Shown here piece after piece: positions 58,647 to 64,000 of a stretch of 64,000 nucleotides of DNA; the first letter of the stretch is position 1, and every line of letters begins with the position of its first letter. Location: the NCBI RefSeq assembly GCF_040838345.1, contig NZ_JBAKFF010000001.1, positions 1,488,001 to 1,552,000 of the forward strand, read 5' to 3'. The stretch is from Spiribacter sp. 1M189. GTDB taxonomy: Bacteria > Pseudomonadota > Gammaproteobacteria > Nitrococcales > Nitrococcaceae. Position numbers and translations under genes: made by a program. A model generated the notes under the pieces. It was not told the DNA's origin. It did no database searches and was given only the letters and a program-made list of their open reading frames with translations.

Positions 58647-60206
58647 ATGGCGGGATACCCGCATCAAGGGGCAGCGACGCGAAGCGGCAATGAACTGGGC
58701 GACCCATGGGTGCTGGGCATCAGCGCCGGGTTCATTCTACTGTTCATCGGACTTTCCGTTTACGACGTCGATCTGCTCTCGCAGCTGGTGGGTGCCGGGT
58801 TCACCTGGACGGCCAAGTATCTTGGGGCTTACTTCCAGCTCCTCCTGCTGCTGACCTTCGTGATCGCGATCGCGGTGGCCATCTCGCCGGCCGGTGGGGC
58901 GGTCATGGGCGACCTCGAAGAACCCGAGATGAGCACCTTTCGCTGGGTAGCCATCATCATGTGCACCCTGCTTGCCGGGGGTGGCGTATTCTTCGCGGCC
59001 GGTGAGCCGGTTTACCACTTCATCGCCCAGAGTCCGCCGGCCTTCGATGCGGAGCTTGGCACCCCGGAAGCGATCCAGGGTGCCCTCGCCCAGTCCTTCA
59101 TGCACTGGGGGTTTCTGGCATGGGCCGTGCTCGGAGGGCTGACCAGTCTGGTGCTGGTCCATGCCCATTACGTCAACGGACAGCCGCTGCAACCCCGCAC
59201 CCTGCTCTATCCCGTGTTTGGTGATCGCGTGATGCATGGCCTGTTCGGCGGGATCGTTGATGCAGTGTGCGTCATCGCCGTGGTGGCCGGCACCGTGGGG
59301 CCGATCGGATTCCTTGCCACGCAGGTGGCCTATGGCGGGAACGTCCTGTTCGGCCTGTCCGAGGGATACGGCACACAGCTCGCTGTCCTCTTCATTCTGG
59401 GGGCGATCTACGTGAGTTCGGCGGTCAGCGGAATCCATCGCGGCATCCAGCTGCTAAGCCGCTTCAACGTCTATCTGGCCCTGGCCATCGGTGCGGTCAT
59501 CCTGATCCTTGGCCCGACGCTGTTTCTGGTCGATGCCTATACTCAGGCGCTTGGCGCCTATCTGGGCAATTTCCTGTCGATGGCCACCATGACCACGCAG
59601 ACCGCCCCCGACTGGTGGATGAAGTGGTGGACGGTGTTCTTCTTCGCCTGGTTCATTGGCTACGGGCCGCTCATGGCGCTCTTTGTCGCGCGCATATCCC
59701 GTGGCCGCACCGTGCGTCAGATGATCCTCGCCATCTGCGTGGCCGCACCCATCGCCACCACGGTCTGGTTCACGCTGCTGGGTGGATCGGGGATCTACTA
59801 CCAGCTGACCGGAACCATCGATCTTGCCGAAGCGCTGACCAACTTCCGTTTTGATGTTGCGACGCTGACCGTGGCCGAGGCGCTGCCGCTGGGGAGCCTG
59901 ATGGCGGTCGCTATCCTGGTGCTGACGACCATTTTCGTCGCCACCACGGGCGACTCGATGAGCTATACCATTTCGATGGTAGCCACCGGGCACGACCGGC
60001 CGAGCACCCTGGTAAGGGCTTTCTGGGGTATTGCCCTGGCCGTGATGGCAGGCATTCTCCTCTACATGGGAGCAGGGCAGATCTCGGCGCTCCAGCAGTT
60101 CATCGTGGTGACCGCCATCCCGGTATCGCTGATCCTGCTGCCATCGTTATGGACCGGTCCGAAAGCCGCGTATGCCATGGCACGCCGTCAGGGATTGGTG
60201 CGGTGA
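58647..60206 (+). CDS. BCCT family betaine/choline/carnitine-type transporter
   Basis: 519 residues and about twelve helices. BCCT features are the tryptophan-rich segment WWMKWWTVFFFAWFIGYGPLMALFVARISRGRTVRQ, GEPVYHFIAQSPP near the start and the ALAQSFMHWGFLAWA helix. It takes up quaternary ammonium compounds or proline, often as osmolytes, driven by Na+ or H+. The position behind putA could indicate proline or proline betaine; this is inference. GGAGG precedes ATG 58647. Confidence 0.92.
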   Translation: MAGYPHQGAATRSGNELGDPWVLGISAGFILLFIGLSVYDVDLLSQLVGAGFTWTAKYLGAYFQLLLLLTFVIAIAVAISPAGGAVMGDLEEPEMSTFRWVAIIMCTLLAGGGVFFAAGEPVYHFIAQSPPAFDAELGTPEAIQGALAQSFMHWGFLAWAVLGGLTSLVLVHAHYVNGQPLQPRTLLYPVFGDRVMHGLFGGIVDAVCVIAVVAGTVGPIGFLATQVAYGGNVLFGLSEGYGTQLAVLFILGAIYVSSAVSGIHRGIQLLSRFNVYLALAIGAVILILGPTLFLVDAYTQALGAYLGNFLSMATMTTQTAPDWWMKWWTVFFFAWFIGYGPLMALFVARISRGRTVRQMILAICVAAPIATTVWFTLLGGSGIYYQLTGTIDLAEALTNFRFDVATLTVAEALPLGSLMAVAILVLTTIFVATTGDSMSYTISMVATGHDRPSTLVRAFWGIALAVMAGILLYMGAGQISALQQFIVVTAIPVSLILLPSLWTGPKAAYAMARRQGLVR

Positions 60207-60224
60207 GGCTGCCATCTCAGGCCA

Positions 60225-60245
60225 GGCCCCGAGCTGATCGGGGCC
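60225..60245. terminator. Stem-loop between convergent BCCT and dehydrogenase genes
   Basis: Perfect 8-bp stem GGCCCCGA/TCGGGGCC with a 5-base loop, 19 bases after the BCCT stop and 19 before the dehydrogenase stop. No U tract; may act on both strands with Rho or as a 3' end stabiliser. Confidence 0.45.
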
Positions 60246-60263
60246 GGATCGCCATCAGCGCCG

Positions 60264-61280
60264 CTAGATGTCGATGCAGATCTTGCCGAAGTGGGCACCG
60301 CTCTCCTCGTGCCGGAAGGCATCGACCAGCTGATCCAGCGGGAAATGCCGGTCGATGACCGGTCGGATATCCGTGGCCTCCATCGCCGACACCATGTCCT
60401 GCTGATCACGACGGCTGCCAACCAGTACGGCCTGCAGACGCTGCTGCCTCAGCAGGGCCTGAATCAGGGGGAAGTCGCCCTTTACACCGGTGAGCACACC
60501 GATCAGCGAAATATGACCGCCTACCGCCGCCGCCACCATCGACTGCTGCAGCGTCCCTGGCCCGCCGACTTCGACCACATGGTCGACGCCCCGGCCACCG
60601 GTCAGTTCACGCACCGCCTTACCCCAGTCCGGCGTATCACGATAATTGATCACCGCTTCAGCGCCCATCGACTTGAGCCGCTCGAGTTTTTCATCGCTGG
60701 ATGAGGTGGAGATCACTCGGGCACCCGCCGCCACGGCCAACTGGAGTGCGAAGATCGACACGCCCCCGGTCCCCAGGGTGAGCACGGTATGACCAGGCTG
60801 GAGATTGCCGTGGACGAACAGCGACCGCCATGCCGTCACGCCCGCCGTGGTCAGGGTCGCCGCCTCGGCATGGCTCCAGCCGGCCGGAATCCGTGTGAAG
60901 GCGGTCGCCGGGCGGGTGACCTTCTCCCGGGCATAGCCGTCGATGCCGTCACCCGGCGTCCCGCCAAAGCCTTCGAGCTCGGGATCGCCATCCAGCCAGT
61001 GGGGGAAGAACGTGCTGACCACCGCATCGCCCTCGGCGAAATCGGTCACTCGCTCGCCCACCGCGGTCACCTCGCCGGCGCCATCCGACAACGGGATGCG
61101 CGCCTCGTCCTTCGGCGCCATCGGGCCTTTCACCACGCCGTAGTCATGAAAGTTGAGCGAACTGGCGCGCAGTCGGACGGTGATTTCCCCCGGTCCGGGT
61201 GCTGGCGGCTCTCCGGCCTCCTCGATGCTCACCTGATCAAAGCCGCCCCCGGGGGCGAGTCTCAGTACGCGATTACCCAT
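60264..61280 (-). CDS. Zinc-independent medium-chain dehydrogenase/reductase (quinone oxidoreductase-like)
   Basis: 338 residues. GroES-like domain (RLRASSLNFHDYGVVKG, IPLSDGAGEVTAVG) and Rossmann domain (VLTLGTGGVSIFALQLAVAAGARVISTSSS). The catalytic-zinc Cys of alcohol dehydrogenases is Asn/Phe here (SLNFHD) and the structural four-Cys loop is absent, so it fits the NADPH quinone/enone reductase type. Substrate unknown. Precedes, on the same strand, nothing obvious; a separate regulator gene lies 96 bases upstream. Confidence 0.9.
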   Translation of the reverse strand: MGNRVLRLAPGGGFDQVSIEEAGEPPAPGPGEITVRLRASSLNFHDYGVVKGPMAPKDEARIPLSDGAGEVTAVGERVTDFAEGDAVVSTFFPHWLDGDPELEGFGGTPGDGIDGYAREKVTRPATAFTRIPAGWSHAEAATLTTAGVTAWRSLFVHGNLQPGHTVLTLGTGGVSIFALQLAVAAGARVISTSSSDEKLERLKSMGAEAVINYRDTPDWGKAVRELTGGRGVDHVVEVGGPGTLQQSMVAAAVGGHISLIGVLTGVKGDFPLIQALLRQQRLQAVLVGSRRDQQDMVSAMEATDIRPVIDRHFPLDQLVDAFRHEESGAHFGKICIDI

Positions 61281-61376
61281 GCCGTCCTCCTCGAAAAGCG
61301 TTCTTCCGTTCAGTGCTGCCCATGCTGATCAGGCCGGGACGGCAATGCAAGCATGACGAGGCCAGGGCACTTCCCC

Positions 61377-61733
61377 TCATCGGGGCGGTTGGTCGACCGT
61401 CTCCAGCACCTCCGCCCTGACCTCGGCAAAGGCCTCGGCCACGCGCTTGGTGGGGCGCAGATGAACAAGACGTCGATCGTCCCCGTTGCGCGCCTTGATC
61501 ACCCAGCCGTCGGCAACCAGCTGGGCGAGGTTGTAGCGAATACCGGTGACGGAATATGGCAGCACGGCAAGCAGCTGCTTGACGCTCAGCGGCTGATCGA
61601 GGTGATGGGCAATCGACACGACAACGAGGATATCCAGTGGGATCAAGGACGCCCCATGGGGTAGCGCGGGCGACAGCGCCTGCCGCAGTCGCTCGGTCAG
61701 GCGTGCATCCGCCAGCGCCTCCTGCCGCTCCAT
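61377..61733 (-). CDS. MarR-like winged-helix transcriptional regulator
   Basis: 118 residues. PLDILVVVSIAHHLDQPLSVKQLLAVLPYSVTGIRYNLAQLVADGWVI forms an HTH with recognition helix YSVTGIRYNLAQL, followed by the wing KARNGDDRRLVHLRPT. The DDRR-containing wing is MarR-typical. ATG 61733 follows AGAGGGGA. A perfect palindrome 72 bases upstream is a likely operator. It may control itself and the dehydrogenase just downstream. Confidence 0.85.
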   Translation of the reverse strand: MERQEALADARLTERLRQALSPALPHGASLIPLDILVVVSIAHHLDQPLSVKQLLAVLPYSVTGIRYNLAQLVADGWVIKARNGDDRRLVHLRPTKRVAEAFAEVRAEVLETVDQPPR

Positions 61734-61804
61734 GGCAATCCCCTCTCTATCCGTAAAGCTCTGGACGCTATCCACGCCACGGACGGGTCGCAACGAATTT
61801 CGGC

Positions 61805-61817
61805 TACTAATTTAGTA
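61805..61817. promoter_or_regulatory. Palindrome TACTAATTTAGTA, candidate operator
   Basis: Perfect 6+1+6 inverted repeat in GC-rich surroundings, 72 bases upstream of the MarR-like gene and 40 bases past the GntR gene stop. Size and symmetry fit a MarR-dimer site. No other function is apparent in this 123-base gap. Confidence 0.55.
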
Positions 61818-61856
61818 TCTGGCTGGAGGGGATTTCGTGACCGGTTTCCGCGCAGG

Positions 61857-62495
61857 CTAGCTCCGCCCGTCGGGCTGGCCACGGGCCACGGAGAGAATGT
61901 GGATCTGCATGAGATCGGAGGCCCGCTCGCCGTCGGCATTGGCCAGCGCATCGACGATCTCGGCGTGCTCGTCGAGGGCCTTGTCCATGGCAGCGCGCGT
62001 CAGTCCGTAGGTGCTGCGCGTGGATGTCGCGCCATGCAGGACCGTCTCCAGTGAACGCTGTAGCCGTCGGCTACCCGCCGCCACCAGGATTGTCTCGTGG
62101 AACTCGAGATTCAGCTCGCTGAGTCGCTCATGCGGTGGCCCGTCCTGCTGCACCAGGGCCTTCTCCTCGTCGACGATGGCGCGCAGCCGGGTCAATTGAG
62201 GCGGACGGATACGGGTGGCGGCACGCCGCGCTGCATACGCCTCCAGCAGCGCACGCAGCTCGAACACCTCATGGCTGTCCTCGCGGGTCCACTCGATCAC
62301 CCGAGCCCCTCGGTAGGGAATGAGCTCGAGCCAGCCATCGGCGGCGAGACGCACCAGCGCTTCATGCACCGGAGCAACCGACGTGCGAAGCTCGTCCGCC
62401 AGCGCCTGCTCCTGCAGAAACGCTCCACCCGGGAACGCTCCGCGGAGGATGCGTTGGCGGATGGCCAGGCAGACCTGATCGGTGACGGTATCCAT
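61857..62495 (-). CDS. GntR family (FCD domain) transcriptional regulator
   Basis: 212 residues. The wHTH LADELRTSVAPVHEALVRLAADGWLELIPYRGARV is followed by the FCD domain with FELRALLEAYAARRAA and LNLEFHETILVAAGSRRL (metal-binding Asn/His positions). No adjacent metabolic operon reveals the effector. The promoter side is a 79-base gap before the hydrolase gene's stop. Confidence 0.9.
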   Translation of the reverse strand: MDTVTDQVCLAIRQRILRGAFPGGAFLQEQALADELRTSVAPVHEALVRLAADGWLELIPYRGARVIEWTREDSHEVFELRALLEAYAARRAATRIRPPQLTRLRAIVDEEKALVQQDGPPHERLSELNLEFHETILVAAGSRRLQRSLETVLHGATSTRSTYGLTRAAMDKALDEHAEIVDALANADGERASDLMQIHILSVARGQPDGRS

Positions 62496-62574
62496 GCTAA
62501 TGCCCGAGGCTGAGAAGTCGGTAGGTTAGTCAGGCATCATGCGCAAGGTGATATCGGCATGCAATGCCTCTCCC

Positions 62575-63429
62575 TCAAAGCTGCGCCAGGAAATCCGCCA
62601 ATTGCGGCCATTGCACGGTCAACTCCCGACTCAGGTCGTGCCCACCTTCGAGCCAGACCAGTCTCGTGGTCGCCGGATCACCGGCCTGCGCAAGGGTCTC
62701 AGCATCCGCCGGCGGAATCACCTGATCGCGCCGGCCATGGGCAACGAGTACCGGCACATGGATGTGCCGGATGACGCTGACCGGGGCGATATCATCGAAA
62801 CGATGCCCGATCACCCGTTCAACATAACGGAGCACGAGCCAGCCGATGGGCATGAACGGGATCCGCCGGGCGGCGAGCCAGCGTTTCATCATGAGCTCGG
62901 GGTGTACAAAACCGGAGAGACTGATCACTCCATCAATGTCGTTCCGCCAGGAGGCGGCCAGAAGGGTCGCCGCCGCGCCCACGGAATGGCCGATCAGCAC
63001 CAGCGGGCCTTCACTGCCATCCTCCCCGCGCCGCATCCAGCTGGCTGCGGCGTCAATATCCTCCGCAAAGCGTGGCATCGACGAAAAGTTGTCGGCATCG
63101 CTGCTGCCATGGTTTCGCACATCAAAGAGCAATACCTGCCAGCCGGCGTCCTGCAGCGGTCTCGCCAGAGCCAGCATGAACAGCCGATTAACGCCCCAGC
63201 CATGGCAGATCACCACGCGACCCACGCGTGGGTCGCCATCCAGCAGCCAACCCGAAAGCCGACGCCCTCGCGCGGTGGGAATGGAGATCTCTTGGCCAAC
63301 CACGCCGTGATCGGCAGGTTCACCGTTCACTGGCCGGCGAGGTGCGGCCAGACTCCAATGCAGCCATTTGCCCCCGCCCCATAGCAGCAGCAAAGTCAGC
63401 CCAAGCGCGGACAGGATCCAGAGCATCAT
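62575..63429 (-). CDS. Membrane-anchored alpha/beta hydrolase
   Basis: 284 residues. N-terminal hydrophobic anchor (MMLWILSALGLTLLLLWGGG). Hydrolase core: VVICHGWGVNRLF (oxyanion region), VLLFDVRNHGSSD, nucleophile elbow IGHSVGAAATLL (Ser), Asp in HGRRDQVIPP and His in EGGHDLSREL. Substrate unknown; peptidase/esterase S9-like type. It overlaps nothing and ends 2 bases before the LysR gene's stop. Confidence 0.88.
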   Translation of the reverse strand: MMLWILSALGLTLLLLWGGGKWLHWSLAAPRRPVNGEPADHGVVGQEISIPTARGRRLSGWLLDGDPRVGRVVICHGWGVNRLFMLALARPLQDAGWQVLLFDVRNHGSSDADNFSSMPRFAEDIDAAASWMRRGEDGSEGPLVLIGHSVGAAATLLAASWRNDIDGVISLSGFVHPELMMKRWLAARRIPFMPIGWLVLRYVERVIGHRFDDIAPVSVIRHIHVPVLVAHGRRDQVIPPADAETLAQAGDPATTRLVWLEGGHDLSRELTVQWPQLADFLAQL

Positions 63430-63431
63430 GC

Positions 63432-64000
63432 TCAGGGCAGCATGTCGCTTAACAGCGGATTGGGGAAGCGACGCTCGCTGGTTACGGCATAAAACGCCTC
63501 GCTCATCGCCGGAAGACGATCCGCCTCGACCAGCTCGCCGCTGTCGAGCTCGTCACGAACAACGATCGGCGGAATGACGGCGAGCCCGGCGCCCTCCCGG
63601 GTCAGCAACCGCAGCATGGCCATGTCGTCGATTTCCGCTGCAATTCTCGGTTGCACGTCGATACCAGAGAGCACGGCGCGGAATGCCGTGCGCAGTCCGC
63701 TGGAACGGCTGGGCAGGAGCAGTGGCGCAGCGGATAGCCAGGTTTCGAGAGAGTCCCCCAGCGCGACCAGCGTCGGCGTGCCGATGAGACTGACCGGTTG
63801 CTCGGCAAGCCGGTGCGTGATGAACGGATGCAGTGCGTCGGCTCGTGGCGGCTCGTTGGTGAGCACCACATCCAGTTGCAGCGCCAGCAGGGCCTCGAAC
63901 AGTTCGCCGGCGCTCCCGGCCCGCAGGATGACCTCCACGTCGGACCGGTCGAGAACCGGCCGCAGGAAAGCGAGCTGGAAATTTCGGGACAGAGTCGCGA
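63432..64000 (-). CDS. LysR family transcriptional regulator, 5' end beyond window
   Basis: Only the effector-binding domain is visible. The frame is open to the right edge, reading ATLSRNFQLAFLRPVLDRSD before VEVILRAGSAGELFEALLALQLDVVLTNEPP, a NhaR-like periplasmic-binding fold segment. LTREGAGLAVIPPIVVRDEL is the typical second-lobe hinge. The HTH lies outside. Any start codon inside the window (for example GTG 63938) would be spurious. Confidence 0.85.
   Translation of the reverse strand, partial: ATLSRNFQLAFLRPVLDRSDVEVILRAGSAGELFEALLALQLDVVLTNEPPRADALHPFITHRLAEQPVSLIGTPTLVALGDSLETWLSAAPLLLPSRSSGLRTAFRAVLSGIDVQPRIAAEIDDMAMLRLLTREGAGLAVIPPIVVRDELDSGELVEADRLPAMSEAFYAVTSERRFPNPLLSDMLP

Overview
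The window is GC-rich, gene-dense chromosomal DNA from a proteobacterium. The gene orders coaD-rsmD-M16-M16, ftsY-ftsE-ftsX-rpoH, coaBC-dut-phosphomannomutase and thiS-thiG-trmB, together with rsmJ, mutY-yggX and a queuosine tRNA mannosyltransferase, point to a gammaproteobacterium. A BCCT transporter, a polyhydroxyalkanoate synthase and many acidic proteins fit a moderate halophile, possibly Ectothiorhodospiraceae (for example Spiribacter-like). That placement is inference; no rRNA is present. No IS element, prophage or CRISPR array was seen.

Layout. 1-4.1 kb: truncated PHA synthase, rsmJ, an unusual zinc-ribbon/MbcA-ParS-like protein, an RRM protein, a DoxX protein and a small repeat protein. 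4.1-23.6 kb: housekeeping genes (coaD, rsmD, two M16 peptidases, ftsYEX, rpoH, radC, coaBC, dut, phosphomannomutase, cytochrome c peroxidase, argB, pyrE, ppc, AmpG-type permease, trxB, a glutaredoxin-like protein). 23.6-29.8 kb: xthA and a cobalamin locus, in which an adenosylcobalamin riboswitch precedes btuB-btuF-btuC-btuD and a divergent PduO-like protein lies next to it. 29.8-31.7 kb: trmB, thiG, thiS and tRNA-Gly(CCC).

31.7-46.5 kb is the most coherent accessory system: a two-armed locus for hydroxyproline catabolism. The minus arm encodes a GntR regulator, an enolase-superfamily enzyme, a complete branched-chain-type ABC transporter (livKHMGF) and a three-subunit flavin/iron-sulfur dehydrogenase. 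The divergent plus arm encodes a DapA-family deaminase, 4-hydroxyproline 2-epimerase (Cys/Cys), a pyrroline-2-carboxylate reductase, alpha-ketoglutarate semialdehyde dehydrogenase and a trans-3-hydroxyproline dehydratase (Cys/Thr). Together these could import trans-4-hydroxyproline and convert it to alpha-ketoglutarate, and convert 3-hydroxyprolines to proline. Proline would then be oxidised by PutA, encoded at 55-58.6 kb beside its own Lrp-type regulator.

46.4-64 kb: modABC molybdate importer, a host-attachment (baeRF-like) protein, AsmA, mutY-yggX, a tRNA-queuosine mannosyltransferase, tRNA-Phe(GAA), LysE, lrp/putA, a BCCT transporter, a medium-chain dehydrogenase, two regulators, an alpha/beta hydrolase and a truncated LysR regulator at the right edge. 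Genes are packed tightly, with many 4-bp overlaps and convergent 3' overlaps.
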